The notes under the pieces are model-generated. The model searched no databases. It saw only the letters and a list, made by a program, of their open reading frames with translations, and was not told the DNA's origin. Made by a program: the position numbers and the translations under genes. DNA of 64,000 nucleotides from assembly GCA_021229015.1 (NCBI GenBank), contig CM037778.1, forward strand, positions 18,793,214 through 18,857,213, written 5' to 3'. The DNA comes from Solen grandis. Lineage: Eukaryota > Mollusca > Bivalvia > Adapedonta > Solenidae. Each line of letters starts with the position of its first letter. Position 1 is the first letter of the stretch. Positions 46,875-60,060 of the stretch are shown piece after piece.

Positions 46875-49800
46875 ACATATCAAAATGATATTTTTCAGAA
46901 TATTTTATTATAATGTGTAACTAACAATGTGTTTATAACTTGCAGGTAAAAATAATGTCAAACACATGAATGGAATATACAAGTTACGAGAGGATATAAA
47001 CACTGTGTCTGGACCAAAATATATACAAAAACTATCAAAAGCCATGAAATTTTATGTATATTTTTCTTGATAACAAAATTCAACGGACAGATTTCTCTTT
47101 TTTTAAATTTCAACATCTTATGTAAAGGCTTTATGAAACAGTAATTTAAAAATGTTTTTTTTAAAACTAAAATTTTAAATTTTAAAAAAAAATACTAAAA
47201 TTTCCCCCAATATTTGGCAAATATACTTTTAATCGTGTTTTATTACATGAATCTTAAAATTTTGGGTTTTCTTTTAACATTCTATGAAAAAATAAATGAG
47301 AATTTTCGGGAAAAAAAAAATCCAGAATTAAAATGAGTGATAACCCGCTGAAACGTTCCTACTTACTTTTATGTCGAGTGCGAAGCAAATTCTAATTACT
47401 TATATAAATCCCTTCCGACTTGACTATTTGGGTTTACCGTCGCTTCGACAGTATTTCAGTCATATAGCGACGTCCAGTTTATTACAGGTGGAGGAAGTTA
47501 GAAGGCTTCCTCAAAATCCCTTCCGAAGCTTTAAGGTTTGGACCAGTACTTTAGCATTATATTATAAACAATTGTTGCATAACATGAAATCGAACATAAT
47601 GTATTTAAATTATTTTATCATTTAATCGAGGAAATGATTGTGCCCTTTCGAAGCGCACTTCTAGAGGGTTGTTCAATCTGTTTCTCATTGGCCATTTGGT
47701 CCCACGACATTGCTGACTCATTAGAACATCATTGTTTAAAAAAAAAATGTCCCGTGATCCCAGCCGACCGTATATCACCTCCATCATGAATCATTGATTG
47801 CACATGTATATTTATATCACTGATTACATACACGTGCTGTATTCATGCGCAGTCGACAGTGTCTCGTAAATATCGTGTCTTTGAACATCTTATTGTTTCT
47901 CTTAATGTCCTCTTAAGGCTGCGGTTATTTTGATGTTAACATCTACACACATAACAGAATACGAGATGATATCTGTCCAGATCAAATATCGACACCTGTT
48001 TTTTGTAGAGATTTGTTTTGTCCTGTTCCTCACTTTATGCAGGGTCTCTTTATATAAAGATCCCTGATTTATGTCATGCTTCATTCTTGAATATACAGCA
48101 ATACACAATTTAGATCCATACTTTGTCGGGACATCTTAATGATGATAAATTTAAATTCTATAACTGTCACAGAATTTTATAATTTCTGCACCCCCCCCCC
48201 CCCACACACACCTCTTATAACCAACCCTTTAAAGCTGGTTCTAGAATAAAATACAGAATTCAATTTTTACTACACATCCGCTCGATTCTATGGTTGAAAC
48301 TTTTTCAATGTCTTACAATTTCTGATTAACAATCGTTGTGTATTGAAAAACTATAATGAATATTGATTGTTATCCTTTAAAACACTTTTTGGGATAATTT
48401 TAAATTATATTGTTTTAATAGCTATATAAAATATACAGCTCAACTTCATAAGACCATCATAGCAAATAATGAACATTTACTTTTGCTGATAAATAGATAC
48501 GTACAAAACCTTGATCATTTATCGCTAGTCCCCCCACCCCCAAAAAAACACACACACACACAAAAAAAAACATTTCTTTTACTCTTTCAAATACGTTTGC
48601 ATCCGATGAAACTCTAAATCAAAACATGACCTCAACTATACCAATAAAATCTCGATTTATGATTTTTCATCTCTATTTATCTGAGTAACATTATTTTTCC
48701 GTTCGCATTTGTTTTTGTTATAAACTACCTGTAATCAAGTGATCCTTAATTAGTTGAAACACCTGTTGTCATGTGATCGGTGTGCATGAAAATGACACGC
48801 ACGGATGAATTGCTAATGATAAAAGACGCAATCGTTATGACAAGATATGCATCTGTAAGTCAGTCACTTGGAAAGATGAGAACGCTTTTGACGTTTTGAT
48901 TATTAAATAATTTAGTGGAGATCAATGAAGAATTGTGCTTGTTCGGAGACAGGAAAAAACTACACTGTAGCCATTTTAACAGCGGCTGAAATATCAACAC
49001 CCCTGAACAAAACATGAGCTTAATCTGGCCTGGTTATCTTGTTTATGCATTGCTTCGTTACTTTTTGACACCATTGTGGTGAGTAACTGTTGTTTGCTGC
49101 GCACAGCGATGTCTAATTAGAGGTTGTCAAAGTGTATATGGTTGATCGAAATGTCTTTTTTTTTTGTCAGCTGTTAGTGGCCGGCGTATGGAAGGGAGAC
49201 ACGCGACGCAGATGTTTAAATGTAAAATCATAGTTTCCCACTTCTTCAGAAAATCCATTTGAACACATTTGTGAAAAATGAATAGTTCTTTTTGCTACAC
49301 TATCCATAAATTATATCATGCTGTATAAACGATGGCATCCTGACTTAAATGGGGTGTTACTAATTTCTGTGATCTGAAGATAACTATTTTTTATTTTGCT
49401 TTATATGTATATATAGTATATTTACTTTATCTGCTTAACACACAGTTAACTTTTGTCTCTCCACTATTCTAAAATATATCTCTCTCTCTTTCTTCACTTC
49501 TTCTATAATGTCATAATTGTTGTTTTGTGATTACATGTTGTTTATTTGTGTTCATTTTTTCATCATATTATTTATAAATGTATAATCTCAGAAATGAGGA
49601 AATAAAGAGTATATATTTAAAAATATCCTACTACCGTTTACTGAAATTTATTTACAAACCATATAGATTTAGCCAAAATTAAGTACCAGATTCAGTCAGC
49701 TCTCTTTACAACATCGGTTGTTTCATCGAATTTTGCTATTTATAAAGAAATTGTCATTGTAAAGAATAGAGACAAAGAAGGTTTATGACTTTAGTTTTCA

Positions 49801-50107
49801 AGACTACTGCTGTTATAAAGAGGATGCTGTTATATTGAATGCCGTTGTAAAGAGGTTTCACTGCACTGAAGTATGATTCCGTGAAAGCTACTAAATTATC
49901 ATAAAAATTCCATTTACCGCAGCTTTGATTAAACAAATAAATGAAAAAAAGAAAGAAAATTTGTTATATCAGTGAATTAAAAAAGGATTGATTGGGAATG
50001 TGATATTTTATATGTAATTATAAATCACATTTTAGGAAAATTTGACTTTTTTGTTTTTATTAGAGCAACGTACACTAGGATATAAAATTGCCTTGTCTAC
50101 TTTAGTT
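46875..50107. other. Intergenic, short simple repeats only
   Basis: Contains a C run at about 48190-48203 and (AC)n near 48548-48560. A stretch at 47400-47545 (gacagtatttcagtcatata) resembles a SINE tail. No gene recognised. Confidence 0.35.
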
Positions 50108-50385
50108 TCTTTTGTTGAGTTTAACGTCCCATCGACAGTATTTCAGTCATTTGCAGACGATGTCTACTTGAGACAGATATAGTGCTGCCACACTGCAGTA
50201 TCACATTTAGAGACATATGTCATGATACCACACCCAGTCACATAATCCTGACACCGGGACAACCAGTTCTGCAACTACCCTTATGCCAGTACCATTTTTC
50301 ACGACGTTGGTATATCGCGGCCGGGAATCGAACCATCGACCTCCCGATTCCAGGGAGGACGCCATTGTCCACTTATATGTCATTA
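50108..50385 (-). mobile_element. tRNA-derived SINE, copy 4, minus orientation
   Basis: The reverse complement of the family: the tail end (tttaacgtcccatcgacag) comes first, the body (gataccacacccagtcac) is central, and the B-box complement (gggaatcgaaccatcgacc) is at the right. It ends about 25 bp before the LINE fragment. Confidence 0.8.
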
Positions 50386-50410
50386 CAACAACTTGAACTC
50401 TTAATATCAG

Positions 50411-51067
50411 TATGCTAACCTAGGAGACATGCTCTCAGCTGCTGGAGGATGTGAACTTGCAACAACCACACGTGTGAAGACCGCTTGGAAGAAGTTTAAG
50501 GAACTGCTACCAGTCCTATCTTCCAGACATCTTTCATTCAGGACCAAAGGCCGAGTGTACAGTTCATGCGTACGTAACGCAATGCTCCATGCAAGTGAGA
50601 CCTGGCCCTTGACCAAGCAAAACCTGCAGCGCCTACAACGAAATGACAGAGCCATGATCAGACAGATCTTCAAAGTCAAGCCAGAGGACATGGCTACTGT
50701 TAGATCAAGGGACCTACTAGGAAAGCTTGAGATCCTAGACCTGGAGGTGATCTTGAAAGAGAAAAGGCTACGCTGGTATGGTCATGTAGAACGCTCCAGT
50801 GGCGCAATCAAAGCCACCCACACTATACAGATGGAAGGGAGACGAGGGTCAGGGAGACCGAAAATGTCATGGAAGGCTCTGACAGAGAGAGATCGTCATG
50901 AGTGGAACCTAGTTGGTATTGACCCTCATGATAGGGATTCATGGAAAAGAAATGTGAGATCTGCTATGCGTGCAGCTAGCCAGTAACCTGGATTGGGGCT
51001 CCCCTCGTGGTATTTGCTCCTGACCCTGCACGTTAATATAAATGTCGATGATGATGATGATGATGAA
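50411..51067 (+). mobile_element. Non-LTR retrotransposon (LINE) 3' end, 5'-truncated
   Basis: An open frame from 50411 to TAA at 50984-50986 encodes the region downstream of reverse transcriptase: YANLGDMLSAAGGCELATT, KGRVYSSCVRNAMLHASETW, RLQRNDRAMIRQIF, KRLRWYGHVERSSG and GRRGSGRPKMSWKAL. These motifs are common in RTE-like animal LINEs. A short 3' UTR ends in a (GAT)n tail at 51046-51066, typical of such elements. The RT and endonuclease domains are missing. Exact clade not determined. Confidence 0.8.
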
Positions 51068-52100
51068 AATCTGCTTTAAATCCCATATTTTACTACTCTT
51101 GAACTTGACAAGAAACAAAATTTTAAGTATCTTCTGGCAGACATGTCCCTTAGATGCGGATCTGTGTGTATATTATCAATGTACGAACTTACGTGGTGGG
51201 TGCAAATAATGACCGGACTGCTTACACTGACAAAACAAGAGTCTTTGGCTCAATAAACAAAACATTCAGTCATTTTGGGAGAGATAAAATACAGTTCTTA
51301 CAGTGTTTATTACTATTTGTCTTTGCCAAATTGTCAAAATGAATGAGACAGCAGACGATAAAACCTGATTGGGTATGGCGACTGATAACCGACATCCGGG
51401 TATTGCACCGAGGTACGACCTGAAGTTTCTGCTATAGGGAAGAAGAAAAAGAACATGCGATTGGAGAGATAAAACTTCGGGGTAGCAGGACCAAAATATA
51501 GACCTATTTCGCGAGGATTGCTTCTTTCTTTATCGTTAGTCTATATTGTATCATTATCCTTGTAGATCTACCTTGCGATCTTATCGACTCAGTCTAGCCT
51601 GTATATTGTTTAGATGAAATAAACAGACACTTACAGAGCAATGGCCCGCTTACGGTGCGGATTTGTAAAATGAGGGTTTACAAAATAAATGTGAAAAATA
51701 CTTATCGTATACAGGAAAATAAAGACAAACGAGTGGTGTCTTTGTATCATAAACGACAATAACACAAATTTGCGTTAAAACCAAGTGGTGTTAAAACTTA
51801 CCCGAAGAAGATATGTTCGAAAATGTATCTGTGATAAAAAATTCAAGAATAAATTTTGTTGTTGTTGTCGTCGTCGTATAAAGCAGGTCTGTACATATCA
51901 GAAACATCAACACGATAAAGAAATAACACCATCAACAAACAGTAAACTACGACTGATGTATGATTGTCGGTGGTTATAATAATCAATAGTAATTAATAAT
52001 AGTCATTATCATAAATAAATATTTCTTATAGAATATGTGGTTATAAAAAACATTTTCAGGAAACCATACATTACATAGGTCACTTGTCAATAAAAAAATA

Positions 52101-52276
52101 TACTGTGAAATCATTGATTTTCGTGGGACACTAATTTTCGTCGATTTGGGGGTGGGTTTTATCCTCGAATATTAATATCCACGAAAACATGTCTTTTATA
52201 TAGACCTCACGTTCTCTAGATCATACATCCACGAATAAATGTACCCACGAATTAATGTCAACGAAAATCATTTTAG
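52101..52276 (+). mobile_element. TACTGT-type MITE, copy
   Basis: Starts tactgtgaaatcattgattt, has cgtgggacactaattttcg inside, and ends caacgaaaatcatttta. Confidence 0.65.
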
Positions 52277-53024
52277 GGTTAGGGTTCTTTTATTCTAAGA
52301 TGTTGTAAGATAACTTTGTACACATGTTTCACCGCTTTGTAACCGGCTTGCGCATCTTGAATTATTTTCGTAACACAATTCAGCGGAAAGTGAAATTTCA
52401 AAACAGCAGTTGCTTGATCATAACGTGAATCAGCGAAATTGTAAATATGTCTAGAATGCCGACTTTTATGAAAGTGTTAATTATTCGCTACATATAACAA
52501 TTACAATATACTTTTACATAGCGGCCTTGCTTTCAAAGAGAAAGCGAAACTATAAATAGTTGATACATCAAATTCCTGAGAGGGAGACCTTCCTACTGAA
52601 GAATATAAAGACGTGTATGATACATGTTGTGATAAAATTGCTGCACACATCATGTCCGAGTTCGGAATACTCAATCAGCGCAAAAAAGCCATAACTTCGC
52701 AAGGAAAGGATGTGATTTTAACACGATTTGCGTTAGACCGGTTGTGTCGGAGACCACACATGGACTCAGAGAAAACAATTTATATCAATTAAAATGCCCT
52801 CGTCATATTTCTTATTAGTATTTATTTCCCCCCCCCCAATCATTTCTATTATACAATGGAAATATTACTGTTATTTCAGACCGTCCATTAATATGGATCT
52901 GTATTATAATGGGTGACAAAAAGTTTCACAATCGAATTCACGCTGAGCATACACAAAGTAATGGAACTAAAATAGCGTGTCCCGACTTTTTTTCCTCCTG
53001 AAAAGACTCCCTGTGGGTTTTTTT

Positions 53025-53246
53025 TCATAGCCGAAGAATGCCCAATATTTCATAGAAAAAACACAGCGAGACCCATAGGGCCGAGTTGTGTTTTTTGATG
53101 AAATGCTGGAACATTTTCTCTTTATCAAGATAATAGACACCACATGGTAGGCATGAAGAACTGGAAGCATCCGTGCTTTCCTTGACCCAAGTTACACGGG
53201 GAACTCGATCACTGCATGGTTGTCTCATGTTAACACTGGAGCACAA
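53025..53246 (-). CDS. Candidate exon with one C2H2 zinc finger
   Basis: Minus-strand open frame containing CLPCGVYYLDKEKMFQHF followed by IKKH (53088-53153). It fits C-x2-C-x12-H-x4-H, with Tyr and Met in the usual hydrophobic positions. A usable acceptor (gtgctccag) lies just upstream, in frame with VNMRQPCSDRVPRVTW. Classical C2H2 fingers bind DNA or RNA. No neighbouring exon was found and the donor is unclear, so this may be a real exon, a pseudogene or a transposon fragment. Confidence 0.3.
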   Translation of the reverse strand: MCSSVNMRQPCSDRVPRVTWVKESTDASSSSCLPCGVYYLDKEKMFQHFIKKHNSALWVSLCFFYEILGILRL

Positions 53247-56040
53247 TACTGTTTATAGACTGAAATTAACATATTACACTGAAACTGAACAATATTTCAT
53301 ATATTGTACATAAACAAAGGATATAGTCACAAAAATGCTTAAAATGATTATTGTTCATTATCATACTGTTATTTCTAATTTGTCATCTTCTTTAGGCAAT
53401 TAACTTAAATTGTTAAAAATTAAATAAATGAAATAAAAGATGACACAGTCGGTACCGGAGACGGAATAACCCGATGGGCCTAAGGAATGACGTCATCATT
53501 CGCAATTCTGTATGGGTTTAACATTCTGCATAATACACACGTGCTTATTGACTATTACAGAATATTTATACTCAAAATGTGTTTCATTGTCTAACTTCAA
53601 TGAAAGGGATTATAAGTGCGTGTTTCGGTTTCTTTCTTGTAATTAACACATGCCTCTAGAAAGTAAATTACAAGACCATTGCTGTTATCTTTCAATTGCC
53701 CTGGCCTGTAATTAAAAAAGTGGAAAAATGCCTTTAATCCTTTTGCTTACTTTTTAACAAAGTAAACTGCATTCTGAACTTAGGTGATCTGTATGTATTA
53801 GTAAAGGTCAGTGAAGAACAATCTTTTTGTTAAATTATTTTCCTGAAGATCTTCAATAAATAAGAAAGATCTTAGAAATAGATCAAAGCAAATTTCGAAA
53901 AGTTTGGATAAAACGGATATTAGCTCACTTTACAATGAAAAACGGCGATATTGTCAGGTATTTATGTCAAGTGACAATATTGTCTGGTATTTATATGTCA
54001 AACATCGATGTCGTCAGGTATTTATATGTCAAACATCGGGTTTAAATTTATTATTGCCGGGTATTTATGTCAAATGACGTCCAAAATAATGAGTTTATAG
54101 TTACCTTTGGTCAAAAATTTCACTGCAATTTTCGCTGAGTTCTTTTAACACATTTCTTTTAAGCTTTCCAATTTTATTGAGAATTAATTCGACTCATGTG
54201 AAAGAATGTCCTGTAGATTGTATGTAGGGTTAATGCAAATGTTTCATGTCAGTGACATTATGGTCAGAACATCTCGGGTAATTCCGTATATATTATCGCC
54301 GAGATGATCCGATTGGGTCAGGAAAATACAAAACAAAGACATCCATATATCTGGCCCAAATATTTTGAAAAATACTTAATATACGATCACATGCTCTAAT
54401 AAAACACCGAAAACAAATCCTCGTTGAACCAAATGGCAATACTTTGAGTTTAATCCTGTGACGGAATTACCCGATAATTTCCGACTGAGTTGAGAGTCTG
54501 CTCACAAATTTACGAACAAAATGTTAAAAAATGATGAATGAAAAAAAAAAAAATGAAAAATAAATAAATGCGTGGCTACCTCAAAAGAAGATATTAGAAC
54601 TAAATGGAAATCTATAAACGAATGAAACATCTGGGTTACATTATTTTAAAGTATTTATATCCAAGCGTATGCCCACTGGGCATCGTTCCAAACGTTAAAA
54701 TTAATAATACTTTAAATTTAATGAAAGTAAAATACCTTTGTCAATGATTTAATGAAAAGTGGAAGCACGTGGATCTAATAATGTTGACAATTTAAATATC
54801 TTAATATTGAATCTTATTATTGCCTCTCATCCTTGACACCAAAACGTCCATCAAAATTGCATTTATCTCTTAAATCATTTTTAATGGTCTTAATATAACA
54901 ACGAATAAAAGGAGATCAAAGTTGTCAAAAGCAGTTGAAGTTTGTGTGAATGTAAATTTTTGCTGTGTCATTCTAAAGAGGGTTTACGAGAGACCGTTAA
55001 GAGCAAGAAGGCAACGCTATAGAACGGACGGATAAATCTCTCCAAAAATAGTTTGCGTCCTTTTCAATATACGTACATTATCTATAAGTAATATACATAT
55101 TTCAGTATAATTATACATATTTTTATGATAGTCCATGTATTTTTAACAGCAATTTGAAAATGTCATGAGGGCGTGGTGAATTTTTTTTACAGGAGATTGA
55201 AATGCTTATATACCATATAAGTAATGTTGTGGGAACATACTTCCACGTTATTTTGTTATTTCATCAATATCGTGTCATCTTCATTTTTCATCTTTACACT
55301 TACAAACTCTCGTCGTATGACTATTTGGTGTAGGGTTACTTTGCACGTGCAAACTTATATAGTTCGCACCACGCATGCGCACTATGATTGGTAAAGAGGA
55401 TTAAATATTAGAGAAAAGTGAATGTTTACAGATATAGTCTTTAAATTTATCAAAATAAGTGGAACCTTGTTTCAAGCAAAATAAAGACAGTCTGGCGTCA
55501 TTTGCGATTTTTTCCGAAGATCATATTCGAAGGATTCCGGAAAAAGGCGAAGTTTAATATCTGAGTAGTACATTGTACTAGGTCAAAAAGAAACCGAGTA
55601 GGCGGTGAAGTATCAGTAAACATTTGAGAGAAGAAGACAGCGTAAACAAAACGAGACATGCTATGTCATTGTCATAAATGTGAAAGGAGAGAGACGTTAC
55701 CGTCGGTGGGTGACAATGCTGAACATAAGGTGACTGGGTGTAGAAACTTCAGACGAGGGTGTTTGCCAAAAGAAAACAATTAACAGAAATTTGAGTAACG
55801 TTAGAACGTTATGCAGCATTTTCAACCTTTTTATCGGGTAGCTTGGAGAAAAAAAGTTGCGTTGATGCATGCGGCTTTTGTTGAACAGCGCTGATATAAC
55901 AGAGCAGCGTTTACAATAATTATTGACCAACATTCACTACCATCAAAACCTTGCGTCTATAAAGGCATTGAAAGAAACTTCCCAGGAAAGTTTCGAACCA
56001 ACATCTATTGGGTGTTTTAAACTTATTTTTTTTTCTATGG
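53247..56040. other. Intergenic, nothing certain
   Basis: A short repeated phrase (gtcaggtatttatatgtcaaa) recurs about four times at 53950-54075. A GC-richer patch with gcacgtgcaaac and acgcatgcgcac lies near 55340-55382 and could be promoter-like, but no gene start follows clearly. Confidence 0.35.
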
Positions 56041-56226
56041 CAAGTTGGAGACAATGCCAGTCCCTCCCGCCAGTTCATGGGTTGGACCAGTACTTTGTGC
56101 CTGGGTAGATTGTGAAAAAGTATTGCCCATAACGGGACCGAACCCGCAACCGTTTGATTTGACGTCATCTACACCAAAACTGGACTACGGCACTCTACTT
56201 TCGGCCTCTGAGCTCAAAGTTGGGGG

Positions 56227-56297
56227 TCTCCGTGACCGAGTGGTTAGCTCACTTGTACTCACTTAGCTCTTCACCTCTGCGGGTTTCGGTCCCGGAA
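56227..56297 (+). repeat. tRNA-like SINE head, not the main family
   Basis: tgaccgagtggttagctc (A-box-like) and gggtttcggtcccgg (B-box-like) are 40-odd bases apart over about 71 nt. Stem pairing is poor and there is no clean acceptor stem, so a SINE head is more likely than a tRNA gene. Confidence 0.4.
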
Positions 56298-56333
56298 TTT
56301 CATGTGTGGAATCTCTCCAGCATCCGGTGGTTC

Positions 56334-56405
56334 TAACCGGATGCTGCTGTATAACCGGATGTCGCTGTATAACCGGATGTCGCTATATAACCGGATGTCG
56401 CTATA
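56334..56405. repeat. 18-bp tandem repeat, four units
   Basis: Four units of taaccggatgtcgctgta with one to three changes, just after the tRNA-like head. Confidence 0.9.
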
Positions 56406-57474
56406 CTAGTATGACTGAAATACGAGTACGATTACAGAGAAGGTAGAAAATATGTATATCGATATTGCAAGGAAAAGTGAGGTATAAATCAGCATAAAGG
56501 AAAAATGTCCCATACGTTTCATACAGACAAAGCACCCAGTCACCCGCTACAGGAAGGTATATAGAATCAACCCGAACAAAAATAACAACACAGAAAAATA
56601 ATGGACACACGTCAATCGAAGTAGGGGAGAAAATCATTTTGGATTAGGATTAAATAGGGCAATCAGGTCATCGAGAAGGTTTATCAACAATGAGTGGTCA
56701 AAACAGTGTCCGTGACTTTTGCGATGTCAGAAAAGAATGTTAAAAATGTACTCAGGTCACAGGGTATATAATTACACTGCAGGTTTTGAAGTGGCTGGCA
56801 AGTGGTGTTACGCTTCCTGACGTATATCTTTTACTCAAAAATATTTACAAAATTAGTACTATTTAATGTAAATATTTGCCCGATATGTTTAAATTCTTTT
56901 GTGCAAGAGAGTTTTCGATAGAGTACCATTTAGTACAAATGGTTCCGTAACAAATGTCGGGGGTTTAACATTAATTAAGGGTAAACTTCTCGCGACAAAA
57001 GGCCATATTGGTCCTATCTCCATTTTATCTATATGCGGATTAACAGTCACCCAATCTCGTTCTAATCTGTGTATTTTACCCTGATTGCAAGGAAGACGTT
57101 TCAAACTTGCACCTGTTTCACCCGGTGCCCAAACTTGGCAAGAATATGCGGAACTCATTTCATGTTTTTTTGGAAAAATAAAATCTACTGAGTGAACTTT
57201 TTTTTCATTTTTTTTTGGCAGTGCTTATATTCGTGAATAATAGCCATGAAATCACTGAAATCATTGAAAAATAATGATTTTACAACATTCAGAATAAGCT
57301 CCCCTCCCCCATCTCGAGGTCAACTAAGTGAACATATTTCTAGTCAGTAAGGTTGAACTCACCGGACCTTGTGTCCGTATAACAACATATCGAGATTTTG
57401 TTGATGTAAGCTGCTTTGATTTGTGAGGTTAACACACTCACTGACACAGGTACCAGTATCGTAGAGCTCATGCA

Positions 57475-57475
<1 letters not shown>

Positions 57476-57505
<30 letters not shown>
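57476..57505. repeat. Poly(A) tract
   Basis: About 29 consecutive A. Could be a retroposon tail, but no body is recognised upstream. Confidence 0.9.
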
Positions 57506-57506
<1 letters not shown>

Positions 57507-57839
57507 ACTACTTTTTACAATAATATCTTCAAGGTTTATTTCCGTATGATTGGTCCGGAACATCACTGAAATGTAATCAACAAACAACTCGCGGAACGTC
57601 GAAATAAATATCATTTTCTTAAAAAATATTTTTTTTATAATAAACATGCGAAATCCTAAGTAACTGGGTTCAATATTGAATGAGTTATTACATAAAATCT
57701 AACATCATAAATTCTAAAAAAAAAAAGAAAAAAAAAGAATTGCACGGGGACATCACTGAGAAGTAAAACTGCACATTATCATTAGATATTTTGAGCTGTA
57801 TAAGTGGCAGAAATTGAAGAACAGCGCCAAATCAAAGGT

Positions 57840-60060
57840 AAGGGCCCAAATTTATTTTTTTTGCACCCTGCAAGAAACCTTTTGATTTTATCGTAGCGGA
57901 AAAAATTCCAAGTAAAAATTGTAAAAACTGTTCTCATTTTTTTTAATCCCCCGGCCCCCCGAAGCGGGAAAAAAAGGGGGTTTTAAAAAAAATGCCCCCA
58001 CCCTCCTTCCGTCCTGTCCCTTTAGTTCCCTCCGTTCTTTAGCCCGCAGTTTCCAAAAATTTTGGTCCCCCCTATCTCATGAGCTTGGACAAAAATTTTC
58101 TTCCAAACTCGGGGTAAAATGTTAAACCCCAAATTTGGGTTTATGTGGGGCTGAGGCGGGACGCTGGCTCAAGGGTAAAAAGGGCATACTTTAAAGGTCA
58201 AATGTTTTTTTTCGGGTTTTTCTCCCTAAAATCATAACGCTTTTTAGAAAAAATTTTCTTCAACTGGCTAAAAGGGTTAAAACCCAGAGCTAAAGTCCGA
58301 AGCAAAGGGTCACCTGGCCCAAAAAGGTCCTCCAAAAAAGGGCAAATGGGTTTTTTTTGTGAATAATTCATGAACCTTTGGGCACAATTTCTTTAAATCC
58401 CCAAAAAGTTAAACCCCATTTAAACTTATTTAAAGGATAGGGGTTTAGCTTTCCCCCAAGGTTTAAGGTTAAAACGAAGGGAAATTTAAAATTTTTGTGT
58501 TTCCCCCCATATCTCCCCGAACCCCTTTGGGCACATTTTCTTCAAAAATTTGGTTTTAAAAAAGTTTTAACCCATTAGGCTAAATTTAACCAATGTAGGC
58601 GGCACGGGCTCAAAGGCCCAAAGGGCATCTTAAGGGCAAAAGTTTTTTTTCGGTCCGCCCAACCAAACCCACACATTTCCTAAACTCGGGAAAAATTTTA
58701 AAACCAATTTTATATTCAGAAATTAGAAAGGCATGGGTAATCAATTATACTTGGGGGTCAAATTTTATTTTCGGGTAGCTCCATATCCTCATTAACGTTT
58801 TGGGCAATTTTTTTTAAACTCGGGTAAAATGTTTTAACCCCCATTGAGCTGTATTGAGAAAGGCCAAGGCGCACGCGGCTCAAGGTCCCCAAAGGGCAAA
58901 ACCCTTTAAGGCCCAAAAAATTTTTTTTCGGGGGCCCAACCAAGAACCTTAACACCTTTTTTCAAAAATGTAAAAAAGTTAAACCCCATTATAAATTGTG
59001 AAACATTTGGCCGGGAAAAGCTGGTCAAGGGAAATCTTTAAGGCAAATGTTTTCAAACCATTTTTTCTGTCACCCCCCAAATTTTTCATTTCACAATTTA
59101 TTAAAAATTTTGCAAGGGTACAAAAAGTTTTAATTTAATTAACACAAAGAATTTTTGGGGACCTTTTCCCCCCCAAAAATTTTTGAGTTCACCCCTTTTT
59201 GTTCAAAAATTTTATTTAAAACTTTTCAAAAACTTTTAAAAAAAAATGGCCTCCGGGAAAATTTTGAGTTTTTTATACATAAAACCCCGGGAAAAATTTA
59301 AATTTTTGTTTTTTAAATCTGTTTAATGTTTTTGCCAACAACCCAAGGAGGGTTTAAGGTGGAAATTCCTATACCCAAACAAATTCCCCAAATTTCCACC
59401 GGGGGAAAGGCCTTTTTATGCCTTGTCCCTCCAGTTCCCCCAGTTTTCCTATTTCCCCACCCGAAGGAAATCGAAGCCTTTTACCCAAAAAAAACCGGGG
59501 GCAGTAAAAAAGTGTAGCAAAGGAAAATGTTTTCTAATTTAAATACGTTTTTAAATTTTGGAATGTCCACCGAAAACATTTTTATTAAAACCCCAATTGG
59601 GCAGAATTTGAAAGGGAAAAAAAAGTTTCCCTTAAAAGGTTCCCGGGCCAAACCGGAAATTTTTCCCTTTTTATTATTCCTTTTAAAAATAGAGTAAATT
59701 TTTTTTGTTATCCCCAATATAAATGTGCTCATGACCTCTTTTTTAAAATTTTAATCTAATAAATTTTTTTTCGAATCCAAAAGGAAATAAAACCCGGGCC
59801 CTCTACGTTTTTTACAAATTATTTTTCGTTTAAAATAAATTTCCAAGAAATTCCAAATTTGGTACAAAAATTCGTTTGAAAATAAGGGTTGGGAAAAAAC
59901 CCCCCCGGGAAAATATACAAACCGAAAAATAACCAAGCGATTTCCGAACCCCTAATAAGGTTTTCCTCACATAAAAACGGGACTCGGCCCGGGGGGGGGA
60001 AAAAAATTTGTGATTCAAGTGGAAAATAACCACTAACCACGGAGGAAACCTTAAATCACT
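57840..60060. repeat. Homopolymer-inflated, degraded tandem repeat region
   Basis: Runs of four to eight A, T, C or G occur every few bases, unlike anywhere else in the window. Beneath this a unit can be made out (aactcgggtaaaatgtt, aaccccatt, ggctcaagg, aaaggtcaaatg) recurring roughly every 170-250 bp, as in bivalve tandem-repeat elements. Most likely poorly corrected sequence over such an element. Open frames here should not be trusted. Confidence 0.7.

Noticed and set aside
58758..60040. Several 60-80 residue frames
   Set aside because: They lie in the homopolymer-inflated block, where the reading frame is meaningless.
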